Source: Microvirga mediterraneensis (GTDB lineage Bacteria; Pseudomonadota; Alphaproteobacteria; Rhizobiales; Beijerinckiaceae). From it: a stretch of 64,000 nt of DNA. Every line of letters begins with the position of its first letter. The stretch's first letter is position 1. The DNA is taken from contig NZ_JACDXJ010000003.1 in the NCBI RefSeq assembly GCF_013520865.1, positions 192,002 through 256,001 of the forward strand. Direction: 5' to 3'. Both the position numbers and the translations under genes were made by a program. A model generated the notes under the pieces. That model was not told where the DNA came from. It did no database searches and worked only from the letters and a program-made list of their open reading frames with translations. Shown here piece by piece: positions 1 through 9,160 of this stretch.

Positions 1-549
1 ACCATCGAGCTTTTGCATGGCAGTCCAGACCGCAATGATCATGAACGGCATGAGCACATGCGTCAGGACGATGATGACTCCCGTCATGGTGAACATCAGC
101 TGCGTTGGACGATCGATCAGACCGAGGGAGAGAAGAGTGGAGTTCACCATTCCCTGGCGGCCGAGCAGGATTGACCATCCGAGTGTGCGGACGACCACGG
201 AAATGAGCAAGGGTCCGAGAATGACGACGAAGAACGTTCCCTGCCAAGCCGGTCGCATCTTGGCCAGGATCAGCGTTTCAGGCACCCCAACGATGATGCA
301 AATGAGTGTAACGCCTAGCGACATCGCGCCGGTGCGCAGAAATAATTCATGGTAATAGCCGTCGGACAGAATTTCGATGTAGCTACCGAGGGTATAGTCA
401 GGCTGCACACCGCGCATGCCGTCGAAAACATTGAACGAGAGAATTGCAGTCAGCGCCAGCGGTACGACCAATAACCCCAGAAACAATGCAAGGGCCGGCA
501 GGGAGAGGAGCCAAGGCGTACCGGCCGCGCGGAGCGTCTTATCAGTCAT
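1..549 (-). CDS. ABC transporter permease, PotB-like (3' end outside window)
   Basis: Inner-membrane permease of a spermidine/putrescine- or iron-type ABC importer. The reading frame starts at the ATG at 549-547 and is still open at position 1, so only the first 183 residues or so are present. It begins MTDKTLRAAG, followed by a hydrophobic first helix (WLLSLPALALFLGLLVVPLA), and continues with the alternating hydrophobic segments usual for PotB/PotH proteins. The start overlaps the stop of the upstream ATPase gene by 8 bases, which suggests translational coupling in a binding protein - ATPase - permease operon. The substrate cannot be fixed from sequence alone. Confidence 0.85.
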   Translation of the reverse strand, partial: MTDKTLRAAGTPWLLSLPALALFLGLLVVPLALTAILSFNVFDGMRGVQPDYTLGSYIEILSDGYYHELFLRTGAMSLGVTLICIIVGVPETLILAKMRPAWQGTFFVVILGPLLISVVVRTLGWSILLGRQGMVNSTLLSLGLIDRPTQLMFTMTGVIIVLTHVLMPFMIIAVWTAMQKLDG

Positions 550-1612
550 GTGCCACCTCTGGAGCGATGACCTGCAGATCGCCGTCGTTCCAGCGTATCC
601 CAACGATTTCGCCCTCCATGGGCTGTACGGTACCCTGATTTGGCGTGGTAACGCGCAGTTGCCCGATGTCGCTGTCGATCTCATAGAACCATACGCCGCC
701 AAGAAAGAGGCGCGTCATTACGCGTCCCTTGACGTTGCACTCGTCGACAGCCCCGATACGGAGACGCTCGGGACGAACGAACAGCTTAACATCGGCGCCG
801 ACATGATCCCTGCCAATGTCGGCTGGGAAGGAAATCGGTCCAACGCTCACGGATGCGGTGCGATCATTCCTTGAGGAGATCTTTCCCGTGATGACGTTCG
901 TCTGCCCGAGAAATCTGAATGCAAACTCCGAGACCGGTGCGTCATAGACGTCTTGGGGACTACCCAGCTCGGCAATGCCGCCGTTCGACATGACGGCAAT
1001 CCTATCGCTCATCGTCATCGCTTCGAGTTGATCGTGCGTCACAAGGATGGTCGTGATCCCGAGGCGGCGCTGCAGCGCGCGAAGTTCGACATGCATTTCG
1101 CTGCGGAGCTTGGCGTCAAGGTTGGACATGGGTTCGTCCAACAGCATGACGCGCGGACGTATCGCCAGCACGCGCGCTATCGCGACCCTTTGACGTTGCC
1201 CTCCGGATAACTCACGAGGGTACCGGCCTTCGAGGCCGGACAGGCGCACCATCGCGAGGGCTTCCTCAATGCGATCCCGCAGTTGCGCGCCTTTTATCTT
1301 GCGCATCTCCAGGCCAAAGCCGACGTTCTGTGATACCGTCATATGCGGGAACAGCGCGTAGCTTTGGAAGACAATCCCCATGTCGCGCTTTTCCGGCGCG
1401 ACGTAGGTCATATCCTGTCCTTCAAGCACGATGGTGCCGGCGGTTGGGGGCACGAAGCCCGCAACCATCTGCAACGTTGTGGTCTTGCCGCATCCGGAGG
1501 GACCTAAAAGCGAAAGGAACTCTCCGCTTTCCACGTCTAGATCTAGGCGGCGAACGGCTTGGAAATCGCCGCCATAGGTTTTCGAAAGTCCACGTAGTGA
1601 CAACTTACTCAT
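542..1612 (-). CDS. ABC transporter ATP-binding protein, PotA-like
   Basis: Cytoplasmic ATPase that powers the importer. The 356 residues show a Walker A motif (GPSGCGKTT, about residues 38-46), a Q-loop, the ABC signature LSGGQRQRVAIARVLA and a Walker B (VMLLDEPMSNLD). A C-terminal TOBE-like region follows, as in PotA/FbpC-type ATPases of about 350 residues. It lies between the binding-protein gene (52-base gap) and the permease gene (8-base overlap) on the same strand. The family assignment is firm. Polyamine, iron(III) or another small organic substrate are all possible. Confidence 0.93.
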   Translation of the reverse strand: MSKLSLRGLSKTYGGDFQAVRRLDLDVESGEFLSLLGPSGCGKTTTLQMVAGFVPPTAGTIVLEGQDMTYVAPEKRDMGIVFQSYALFPHMTVSQNVGFGLEMRKIKGAQLRDRIEEALAMVRLSGLEGRYPRELSGGQRQRVAIARVLAIRPRVMLLDEPMSNLDAKLRSEMHVELRALQRRLGITTILVTHDQLEAMTMSDRIAVMSNGGIAELGSPQDVYDAPVSEFAFRFLGQTNVITGKISSRNDRTASVSVGPISFPADIGRDHVGADVKLFVRPERLRIGAVDECNVKGRVMTRLFLGGVWFYEIDSDIGQLRVTTPNQGTVQPMEGEIVGIRWNDGDLQVIAPEVAHD

Positions 1613-1664
1613 CGGATAAGGCTTATGCTCTCTTGGACTGCAGCGATCTCATGGCGAGCTGCGC

Positions 1665-2699
1665 TCATCTTTCGACCGTGCGGTTCCACTGATTGGTCCA
1701 CTCGGCGCGTTGCGGATTGATGACCGGCCAGTCCACGTTGATCAACTTCGACAGCTTTTCCTCGCCATAGGGCAGTTCCGCTGCCAGCGTACCCTCTAGC
1801 TTTGTCTGGCGATTTGTTGGCCCGAAGCCTTGCGTAGCCAATTTCACTTGAACGTCTGGCGATGCTAGATACTGCAGGAGTGCCTGAGACGCCTCTGGCA
1901 ACTTGTTATCGGCAACGGCACAGGCTGAGGCTACGATTGCCGGGGCTCCCTCCTTCGGATAGGCGAACTCGACTGGAAAGCCGGTTTGCTTCAGCGCAAT
2001 CGCTCGGCTGCTTCCCCAGACGGCAACATCGATGTCGCCATTCTGAAACATTTGGGCGAGCTGCGCATTCGACGATGACCAACTCAGCACATTCGGAACA
2101 AGCTTTTCCCGGACGGCCTTGAAGCCCGGCTCGATGTTTTTCTCGCCGCCGCCATTGAGGCGGGCGAACATCAACAGCATGTTGAGACCATAGGTGCCCG
2201 AAATCGGATTCGAGGCGACACGCTGCTCGAACTTTGGGTCAGTGAGGTCGTTCCATGAGGTAGGAGGCGCCCAGCCGTTCTTTTCGAAGCTGTCCTTGTT
2301 GTACGCAATGCCGGTCGCCACCAAACCGACGCCGACTGCACGCCCCCCGAAAGTGGCAGCGCTCGCGACATCGTAGATGTCCTTGTAAACCGGTGCTTCG
2401 GTCACCTTGTCGCAAAATCCAAACTGGATGGCCTGTTGCATCGGCCCGTTGTCGACCAGAATGACGTTTATCTCTTGATTGCCCTTCTGCGCCTGCAGCT
2501 TCGCGAGGACCTCGCTGGAATTGCCCGCTACGTACACAACCTTGACGTTATGCTTGGCCTGAAATTCAGGGATTATTTCCTTCTCGAACATCGTCTGAAA
2601 GTCGCCGGAGTACCCGGCGAAATAGAGCGTCTGTTGAGCCAGTGCGGGTGAGCTGAGCGCTGTCGCGCCAAGTAAAAATAGAGTGCGCAGATGTTTCAT
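1665..2699 (-). CDS. ABC transporter substrate-binding protein (extracellular solute-binding family 1)
   Basis: Periplasmic solute receptor, first gene of the operon. The 344-residue product opens with a clear Sec signal peptide (MKHLRTLFLLGATALSSPALA, cleavage expected after ALA before QQTLYFAGYSG). The body has the layout of PotD/FbpA-like binding proteins, with SGTYGLNMLLMFARLN and DIDVAVWGSSRA segments lining the likely ligand cleft. The ATPase and permease follow on the same strand. The ligand is unknown. Base composition is visibly less GC-rich than in the stress-gene region further right. Confidence 0.9.
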   Translation of the reverse strand: MKHLRTLFLLGATALSSPALAQQTLYFAGYSGDFQTMFEKEIIPEFQAKHNVKVVYVAGNSSEVLAKLQAQKGNQEINVILVDNGPMQQAIQFGFCDKVTEAPVYKDIYDVASAATFGGRAVGVGLVATGIAYNKDSFEKNGWAPPTSWNDLTDPKFEQRVASNPISGTYGLNMLLMFARLNGGGEKNIEPGFKAVREKLVPNVLSWSSSNAQLAQMFQNGDIDVAVWGSSRAIALKQTGFPVEFAYPKEGAPAIVASACAVADNKLPEASQALLQYLASPDVQVKLATQGFGPTNRQTKLEGTLAAELPYGEEKLSKLINVDWPVINPQRAEWTNQWNRTVER

Positions 2700-3199
2700 T
2701 CGTCCCTCTATGGTTCTGATCCTGATACAGGGAGATATGGTTTCTTTGTTTTTAGAACCCCTGTAAGGACTGGGATCATTAACGGCCTTGCCTAGGTCGG
2801 CAAATATAAATTCGTATGGGGTTTATGCGTTCATGATATAGCCACTGGGCGCACCATACTGGCGGGCACTCGAGCAGGATATCGAGACCTTAGCGGCCCA
2901 TTTCTTTGGAACTCCAGCACCAGTTGCGAAACGTTCTATCGCCTATCGTACCAGCTTAAGCGGCAATCCCGTGAGCTCATCGGGCTGCGGTGCGCGACGA
3001 GCCGCCGTGAGATGCCTCAAGGTCGTGCTAACACAGGAGTTTATTCTGGATGGCCAGGGCGCGGGAACGCTTTGGAAGCCAGAGGATCGCCTTCGGGTCA
3101 ATCTGAGTCGTTAAGCGTGGCAGTGTGAAGGTCTCCTTGGCAGGCGGTACCTTGCCCTTAGCTCCACGTGGGTATGGGCGGTTTGCTGTCCGGCATTCC
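2700..3199. other. Intergenic stretch without a recognised gene
   Basis: About 500 bases between the ABC operon and the DUF1612 gene. A short open frame on the plus strand ends at a TAA near 3113 (tail TLWKPEDRLRVNLSR) but has no recognisable family and no good start. It may be a gene remnant left by the IS activity to the right. Confidence 0.4.
2726..2765. promoter_or_regulatory. Inverted repeat upstream of the ABC operon
   Basis: TACAGGG (2726-2732) and CCCTGTA (2759-2765) are perfect inverted halves separated by 26 AT-rich bases. They lie 27-66 bases upstream of the binding-protein start at 2699, where an operator would sit. No regulator gene is adjacent. The function is inferred. Confidence 0.3.
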
Positions 3200-4390
3200 T
3201 TAGACGATGCCCCATGCGCGGTAGCGCCGCCTCCCCGTGAGCTCTCTCGGCAGGGCTCCTCCGAGCTGCGCCAACATGAGGTCGACCGCCTTCGGCGTGA
3301 CCCCGATCAGTTTCGATGCGATCGCCCCCGATACGAGCGGCCGCGACAGGAACAGCTCGATGAGCTGCGGCAGCCGCGAGTTGCTCCGGCAGTCCTTCGC
3401 CCGTCGCAGCATCGTCTCGCGCGCCAGCGCCAGCCGCTGCATGTCCTTCTCGCCTTGGTCCACCGCCTCGTCAACGATCCGGGCGAAGGCCTCGACCTTC
3501 TCGACGCCCCCTTCCCTCCCCTGGAGCCGATAGCGCGAGGCCTTGTAGCCGGAGACGAGCGGCAGGAGGTGCGTGGTCAGTCCCCTCGCCCGCAGGATCG
3601 CCCCGGCCATGATGAGGCCGAGCCAGGGCTGGCGGTGATACATGCCGAGGCCCGTCCAGGCGTCCCAGGCGATGGCGGCCGCCGCGATCGCGGGCCACTT
3701 CTCGGTGCGCTTGACCACGTCGAGCCAGAGGTCCTCGTTCTCGGCCTCGTCGACCTCCGGGTCGTAGACCAGGTGCGATCGGCGCTTCGGAATCGGCGTT
3801 TCGCCCGCGAGCGTCTTGGTGGTGCGGGCCAGGATGGCATCGATCTCCGCAAGGTGGCTCGCCAGCGGATCCTCGTCGTCATGGACCGGCCCATCCTCGG
3901 CCCCGGCCCCCCTATCCTTCCCCAGAGGTTCGACCTCTGGGGAGCCGAGCATCAATCCCCGCAGGGCCGACAGGCCGTCGATGGACAGAGGCCAGGGCGC
4001 TTTGCGGGCGAGCACCATGCGCCGGGCCCGCAGCGCCGCCGCCGCGCGGGTGAGCTCGTGGGTCGGGCTGCGCACGTCCATGCCGGCGTCGTGCAGCACC
4101 ACGTCGCCGATGTCGACGAAGTGGCCGTCGAGGATTAGCGCCCGGGTCGCTTCGATCATGTCGCAGCGGGACTGCCAGCCGGCGGAGAGCCCAGACGCCG
4201 TCAGCCGCGCGTCGAGGTGCATGACGGCGACGGCGGTCCGCTCCAGTTTTCCGGCCAGGGACCACGGCAGCTCCGGCAGGTCGTAGGTCTTTGGCACGAG
4301 CGGCGCGAAGTCCTCGTCGTCATAGCGTCCCCTGCTCTCGAACAGTAACTGGGGCAGTTTGGGGGGCGAGGGATTCCTCCGACTGGACAT
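3200..4390 (-). CDS. RHE_PE00001-family protein (DUF1612 with C-terminal helix-turn-helix)
   Basis: The 396-residue product carries the pattern of the rhizobial RHE_PE00001 family: a central VLHDAGMDVRSPTHELTRA block (about residues 100-118) and a conserved RSHLVYDPEVDEAENEDLWLD block. The C-terminal HTH-like segment (LIGVTPKAVDLMLAQLG) leads to a GRRRYRAWGIV end. Members are frequent on rhizobial plasmids and near IS66-type elements, and their role is not established. The gene is divergent from the IS66 transposase, with only 18 bases between the start codons, so the two may share a control region. The family call is confident; a DNA-binding role is an inference from the HTH-like tail. Confidence 0.8.
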   Translation of the reverse strand: MSSRRNPSPPKLPQLLFESRGRYDDEDFAPLVPKTYDLPELPWSLAGKLERTAVAVMHLDARLTASGLSAGWQSRCDMIEATRALILDGHFVDIGDVVLHDAGMDVRSPTHELTRAAAALRARRMVLARKAPWPLSIDGLSALRGLMLGSPEVEPLGKDRGAGAEDGPVHDDEDPLASHLAEIDAILARTTKTLAGETPIPKRRSHLVYDPEVDEAENEDLWLDVVKRTEKWPAIAAAAIAWDAWTGLGMYHRQPWLGLIMAGAILRARGLTTHLLPLVSGYKASRYRLQGREGGVEKVEAFARIVDEAVDQGEKDMQRLALARETMLRRAKDCRSNSRLPQLIELFLSRPLVSGAIASKLIGVTPKAVDLMLAQLGGALPRELTGRRRYRAWGIV

Positions 4391-4408
4391 TCATGATTCA
4401 ATCTCGGC

Positions 4409-5791
4409 ATGACCTCGCCCGGTGGTTCCAACAAGCCGCTGTCTCAGAAGGCCCTGCGCGAGCTGGTCTCGGATCTGGCCGGCAAGATTGATCGACTGGA
4501 GCAAGAGGTTGAGCAACTGCGCCTCGACAACAGCAACCTGCGCCTCGACAACCAGGCCCTGAAGGACGAGATCGCCCGGCTCAAGCACCTGCCGCCGCGC
4601 CCGCCGTTCAAACCCTCTGGCATGGAGAAAGCCACCCAGCCGCGGCCCACCAGTCCGGGCCGCCCAGGCCGCGGCGCCAAACGGGATCAGGTGACCCGCG
4701 AAATCACGATCCGGGTCGAGGTTCCGCCCGGCTCGCGCTTCAAAGGCTACAAGACGGTGGTGCGCCGGGATCTCGTGTTGGCTGCCGAGATCGTGCGCTA
4801 CAGGCGGGAACGCTGGGTGACGCCCCAGGGCCAGACCATCATCGCGCCGCTGCCGGCGGGGATTGCCGGCGGGTTCGGGCCCGGCGTGCGACGGTTCTGC
4901 CTCGCCCTGCACACGCAAGGCCAGGTCACCACCGAGCGGCTCACCGATCTTCTGAACGGGATCGGCCTGTCGATCTCCAAGCGAGAGGTGGTGCGCCTGC
5001 TCACCTCGGATCTGGAGCCGTTCGAACAGGAGGACCACGCGGTCCTGGAAGCGGGCCTGGTCTCGTCCCCTTACATCACCGTCGATGACACCGGTGCGCG
5101 GCATGCCCGCTGCCCTGGGGTGACCACGCAGATCGGCGGCGAACGCTTTACGGTCTTTCGCACCAGCCGGTCGAAATCGCGCCTGAACTTCCTGTCGCTG
5201 CTGCGGGCTGGCCGTGAGGACTACGTCATCAACGAGGCCGCGCTGGACTATCTGCGCGCACAGCCTGTCGAGGCCGCCGTGATCGCCCGGTTAGCGAAGC
5301 TCCAGGGCCAAGTGTTCTGCTCGCAGATCGAATGGTGGCAGCATCTGGCACGGTGCTCGATCAACATCTTCGACCGGCCTCTGCTCCAGCTGCTGAACGC
5401 GGCTGCCACTTGGGGTGCGATCCGGCACCACGGGCGGATGGCAAACACGGTCGTGGTCTCTGACGATGCCGGCCAGTTCCGCGTTGCCACGCACGCCCTG
5501 TGCTGGGTTCATGCCGAGCGCCACCTCGAGAAGCTGATGCCGACCTCGCCCAAGCAGGCCCAGGCGGTGGAATTGGTCCGCCAGGCAATCTGGTGCTTTT
5601 ACCGCGGTCTGAAGCTGTGGAAGCAGAGTCCCTCACCGGGCGCCGAGGCGTTATTCCGGCGACAGTTCAACCGCATCTTTGGCCAGCGCACGGGCTACAA
5701 GGACCTCGACGAACTGCTCGCCCGCCTGGCCCGGCGGAAAGCCGAGCTGCTGCGGGTGCTCGGAGAGCATGAGGAAGCGTGGGGCAGTTAA
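4409..5791 (+). pseudogene. IS66-family transposase, C-terminally truncated
   Basis: The frame starts with a coiled-coil/leucine-rich leader (LAGKIDRLEQEVEQLRLDN), followed by the basic proline-rich linker and the IS66 catalytic region (SPYITVDDTGARH near residue 220; VVVSDDAGQFRV and LCWVHAERHLEKL near residues 350-375). The 460 residues stop just after LLRVLGEHEEAWG. The family normally continues with the conserved glutamate-containing block (NGSENDIR type), which is absent. The TAA used lies in the end of the oppositely oriented ISKra4-type gene. The element is therefore almost certainly dead. No TnpA/TnpB helper genes are seen. Confidence 0.85.
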
Positions 5792-7191
5792 GCGGCGGCC
5801 TGTCCGTGGTCCTTGGCGTTGTCGTTCATCATGCCAGGATACCAGTGCTCGAATGCGGCACGCAGTGAGCCATCCAGGGTCTTGGTCCGCGTTTGCAGGA
5901 GCAAATGAGCCCCGCGCCGGCTCCACTGCATCTGCTGCTTCTTGGCAAAACGTTTGCTGATCACCGCATTCACCGTCGCCTCGACAAAGGCTGAAGAGAT
6001 CCGCTCGCCGGACCGATAGCGCTCGCCATAGTTGATCAGGCTGGGCTCGTTGCTGGCGATGTAGATCTGGAATTCCCGCATCGCTGTCCTGAACTTGCGC
6101 AGGTTAGGATAGCGACTGTCGAGAGCTTCGAGATCGAGGAGCAGATCATCGATGGCCTCGCGGGCTCGATAGGTGTTGCCGTGCCAGAGGAACCACTTGA
6201 TCCGGCGCAGCTCATCGAGAGCCGCCACCCCATCGTCCTTGTCATGGCGCACCAGTCCCTGAGCAAACTGGCGCAGAACCGAGATCCGCATGGTGATGTG
6301 GAACCAGTCGAGGACGTGCTCGCTGCACGGGCTGATCCGCTCAGCGAGGGTGCGGACCTCCTCCCCGCCGTCAGTGATAAAGGTCAGATCCTGATCGGCC
6401 TGGAAGCCCTGGCGCCTGAGATGGTCGATGATGCGGCGCTGCGGCTTGCGATCATAGCCGTGGACGAAGCCGATGTACCGCGCCTCCCCTTCTTCGGGTA
6501 TGGACCGGCCGACGATGAGCTCGAAGTTCCGCTTTCTGTCGCGCCAATCGCGGATATAGCCGCCGTCCAGGCCGATGACCATCCGACCCTCGGGGACCGA
6601 CAGATCCTCCCAGTCGCGAGGATCTGTGCCCTCGGTAAATGAGGTCCGCTGCTCAGCAAGATCGTCCTCCATTCGCTCGGCGGCGCGGAGCACATGCTGC
6701 CGTACGGTTGTCGCGTTGACGCCACCTCCGATAGGAAGCACGTCGGCTAGGAGATCGGCGGCTGCCGCATAGGAGACAAGCGAGGCCCAGCGGGTCTCGA
6801 GGTACAGGCGCTCCGGCGCAATATGGTCAGGGAGCAACTGCGTTAACGGCGAGATCGTCGCTGGCCCGTTGGTCTGGCGCTCTTTGGGAACGTAGAAGCG
6901 TGGGCTCTTCAGCTGGACATCGCCGAACAAGGTCCGGAAGGTGATCGGGTAACTGCCCTTGCACCGGAGCTTCCGACCAGTGACCTTGCAGTGGCGGTGG
7001 GTCGCGAGCCAGCCATTGACCTGAGCCTCGACGATCCGCTGCTGAGCGGCCGCCAGCAGAGCCTTGCTCTCGGCCAGTGACAGGCCCAGATCTTCGGCTC
7101 CCTCGGTGACCTTCGTCAGGTCTGCGACCTCCTCTGTGGTGCGGATGTTACCGTCGTCGGCGACGATCTGAAGCATGATCTTGACCTGCAT
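5788..7191 (-). CDS. ISKra4-family transposase
   Basis: A 467-residue DDE-type transposase of the ISKra4 family. It has the N-terminal zinc-poor region with YPITFRTLFGDVQLKSPRFY (about residues 80-100), the GRMVIGLDGGYIRDW catalytic block (about 205-219) and the conserved LTFITDGGEEVR and EHVLDWFHITMR segments (about 270-305). The C-terminal MQWSRRGAHLLLQTR motif carries the last acidic/aromatic conserved positions. Length is normal, so this copy may be intact. The passenger gene lies 62 bases upstream on the same strand. Confidence 0.9.
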   Translation of the reverse strand: MQVKIMLQIVADDGNIRTTEEVADLTKVTEGAEDLGLSLAESKALLAAAQQRIVEAQVNGWLATHRHCKVTGRKLRCKGSYPITFRTLFGDVQLKSPRFYVPKERQTNGPATISPLTQLLPDHIAPERLYLETRWASLVSYAAAADLLADVLPIGGGVNATTVRQHVLRAAERMEDDLAEQRTSFTEGTDPRDWEDLSVPEGRMVIGLDGGYIRDWRDRKRNFELIVGRSIPEEGEARYIGFVHGYDRKPQRRIIDHLRRQGFQADQDLTFITDGGEEVRTLAERISPCSEHVLDWFHITMRISVLRQFAQGLVRHDKDDGVAALDELRRIKWFLWHGNTYRAREAIDDLLLDLEALDSRYPNLRKFRTAMREFQIYIASNEPSLINYGERYRSGERISSAFVEATVNAVISKRFAKKQQMQWSRRGAHLLLQTRTKTLDGSLRAAFEHWYPGMMNDNAKDHGQAAA

Positions 7192-7253
7192 GGCCCCTCC
7201 GTACTCTCGCGGGAGGGCTCAAGCACCGTCTTCAGATCAACGGGACTATGGCC

Positions 7254-7952
7254 TCACCACTGTTGATGCATGAGGTCCAGATACTCGGCCCTGCTTAGCC
7301 GAGCGTTGACGTCCTTGCGGGAGAATGGGTTGCCCTGCCATCCTTGGCGTCCTTCAAGGCGCTCCAGAGCCTCCTGAACGTCGTTGATCTCCTCAGCGTC
7401 GATGGACCTGCCTGTGCTCCGCTTCAACGCAAGCTGATCAATGAAACCGGCCAGGACAGCGAGATCATAACCAGCTTCTGGAGTGGTCCAGGCCTCACGC
7501 CGGGCCAGAAAACCGGCCACCCCGCCGCAATCCTCCGGCGGGCAGGATCCATCCCCGTCCAGACAAATGGGATAGCTACTCTTAGGGTCAGCCTCATGCC
7601 GGCTCTCGAGGCGTACCTCGTGCTCCCAGGGACCGTTGAGGTCGTACTCATAGCGGAAACGGGTTCCTTGGTGGAGGCGAAGCTCGGAGAGTGCAACATC
7701 CGGAGACCGGGTCGCCACCTCCATGGAGCCGAACCGTCTGGCCCGGAGCGTGAACTGGAACAGGTGAATGCCCTCCCAGCCCATGGCCACCTGGATGACG
7801 CCGTGCAGCTCACGCAGGGTCATGCTGGCTGGCACCTGAACCCGCCGCCAGATCATGGGGCTGATGCCGAGCAGCCAAACCTTGAACTGCAGGATCTCCG
7901 GAGTTGGAGAAGGATCAGGAGGCCCAGGATTGGACGGGGTGCGCTTTGGCAA
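7254..7952 (-). CDS. Plasmid pRiA4b ORF-3 family protein (IS passenger)
   Basis: A 232-residue member of the pRiA4b ORF-3 / IS1096 TnpR-like passenger family. It is recognised by FKVWLLGISPMIWRRVQVPASMTLRELHGVIQVAMGW near the N-terminus (residues 23-59), FRYEYDLNGPWEHEVRLE (about 102-119) and CPPEDCGGVAGF (about 139-150). Its role is unknown, but it is repeatedly found inside or beside insertion sequences. Here it precedes an ISKra4-type transposase gene in the same direction, which supports one mobile unit. Confidence 0.88.
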   Translation of the reverse strand: MPKRTPSNPGPPDPSPTPEILQFKVWLLGISPMIWRRVQVPASMTLRELHGVIQVAMGWEGIHLFQFTLRARRFGSMEVATRSPDVALSELRLHQGTRFRYEYDLNGPWEHEVRLESRHEADPKSSYPICLDGDGSCPPEDCGGVAGFLARREAWTTPEAGYDLAVLAGFIDQLALKRSTGRSIDAEEINDVQEALERLEGRQGWQGNPFSRKDVNARLSRAEYLDLMHQQW

Positions 7953-8001
7953 AGGAAGGTGTCCCGCAACCTTGTTTAGTCTGGCTTGAAACCTTGTACA
8001 A

Positions 8002-8778
8002 TCAACCCGTTACCAGTTTGCCCCACAACTCCTCATGCTCTCCTAGAAGGGTCCCGTAAGCCTCGCGCACGATCCTATAGCATTCGCATGACGCCGCCTC
8101 GAGGCCAGCCCGGTCGAGCACCCTGATGCACCCCGGCTCCAGCCGGACGATGCCGCGTGTCTGAAGGGACTTGGTCACTCCACTCAAAGTTTGTCGGCGC
8201 GCGCCCAGCATGAGAGCGAGACGAGCCTGGGACATCTGGACCGTCTCTTCCTGGACTGCGCGGTCATGCGCATGGAGCAAACAGCGGGCGCAGCGGGCCT
8301 CGAGGGTGTGGAGATCGTTGCACGCGGCCGCTTGGATGGACTGCGTGAGGAGCACCTTGCTGAATCGCAGCAACAAGTCAGCGAGCGGAACGTACGTTCG
8401 GCTGATCTCCAGAAGGCTGTCGATCGACAAGCGGGTTGCGGTCCCTGGCACCTGAACGAGGGCGCGGCAGAGCGCCCGGTCATCGCTGCCCAGGACTGCC
8501 CAGAAGCCAAGGTACCCTTCCGATCCGACGGCTGCGGTTTCGACGGCGCGCCCGTCACCCATTGGCGCGATCAGGGCGATGACGCCGCTATGCGGGAATA
8601 GAGCTTCCCGCACCGGCTCGCCTACCTCTTGCAGTACTCGCCCGCGAGCTAATGGAACGATGCTTGCCCGCTCCATCAGAGCGGACAAGACGTCTTGGGG
8701 AAGAGCGGCGAGGATGCGGTTCCTGCCACGCTCCGTAGCGTCGGATTGGGTATGCCCCTGGATCGTCACGGCAGCCAT
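8002..8778 (-). CDS. Crp/Fnr-family transcriptional regulator
   Basis: A 258-residue regulator with an N-terminal cyclic-nucleotide-binding-like barrel (LSALMERASIVPLARGRVLQEVGE, then FPHSGVIALIAPMGDGRAVETAAVGSEG, residues about 32-100) and a C-terminal winged helix (QMSQARLALMLGARRQTLSGVTKSLQ, about 180-205). The first two thirds resemble the many rhizobial Crp/Fnr proteins that carry no Fe-S cysteine cluster. The effector is unknown. It stands alone, upstream of nothing obvious, next to the IS patch. Confidence 0.88.
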   Translation of the reverse strand: MAAVTIQGHTQSDATERGRNRILAALPQDVLSALMERASIVPLARGRVLQEVGEPVREALFPHSGVIALIAPMGDGRAVETAAVGSEGYLGFWAVLGSDDRALCRALVQVPGTATRLSIDSLLEISRTYVPLADLLLRFSKVLLTQSIQAAACNDLHTLEARCARCLLHAHDRAVQEETVQMSQARLALMLGARRQTLSGVTKSLQTRGIVRLEPGCIRVLDRAGLEAASCECYRIVREAYGTLLGEHEELWGKLVTG

Positions 8779-9033
8779 TGAAGAGAAGCTTCGGTTGGGC
8801 AGGTAACGCGTCAGGCGGGGGCTGGTTCGAACGCGCGGACAGCAGTGGCGCTTCGTCTCCAGCCAAGCGAGACCGTTCCGATTTATCGACCGAGCATGGA
8901 AAGCATGAAGTTCCCTGAAGATGTGTTCTCGTAGCTCAACAAGTTCTCATTGTGCCATTCCGAGTTCGGGTAGTGATCACCCCAATTTGCAGAATTGCGA
9001 AGTAATAACTGCTCAGCTTCTCGGTCGAGTGTT

Positions 9034-9071
9034 GTCGAAAGGCGACAGGACTGACGATTTTGCAGTCCTGG
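9034..9071. promoter_or_regulatory. Two overlapping hairpins in the leader of the 9161 gene
   Basis: The stretch 8779-9160 holds no recognisable gene but contains structure. TGTCG/CGACA form a stem at 9034-9048. An 8-bp perfect inverted repeat CAGGACTG/CAGTCCTG lies at 9047-9071 with a 9-base T-rich loop. The two stems share bases 9047-9048, so they could compete. A TTGACA box lies at 9080-9085, but no good -10 follows at standard spacing. The role (terminator or attenuator) is inferred. Confidence 0.3.
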
Positions 9072-9160
9072 CCTAGTGTTGACACTTGGTTCATGTCTAG
9101 TGCGCATCTTCAGCCGACGGGAAGGCTGCAACGAGACAGGAATTTGTTAAGGGGTGCACC

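Larger units (their letters stand above)
4409..7952. mobile_element. IS patch: 3'-truncated IS66 element next to an ISKra4-type element with passenger gene
   Basis: Two IS units abut. The IS66 transposase frame loses its C-terminal part exactly where the ISKra4-type transposase gene (opposite strand) ends, around 5788-5791. The missing IS66 end is not found after 7952. The ISKra4-type unit would run from about 5788 to about 7952 or a little beyond and comprises the transposase and the pRiA4b ORF-3 passenger on the minus strand. I could not identify convincing terminal inverted repeats by eye, so the outer limits are approximate. Confidence 0.7.

Noticed and set aside
3125..4138. 337-codon plus-strand frame over the DUF1612 gene
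   Set aside because: Arg/Pro-rich shadow; the minus strand carries the family motifs.
8779..9160. tRNA or small structured RNA gene
   Set aside because: Hairpins exist, but no cloverleaf or known RNA consensus could be built; only recorded as structure.
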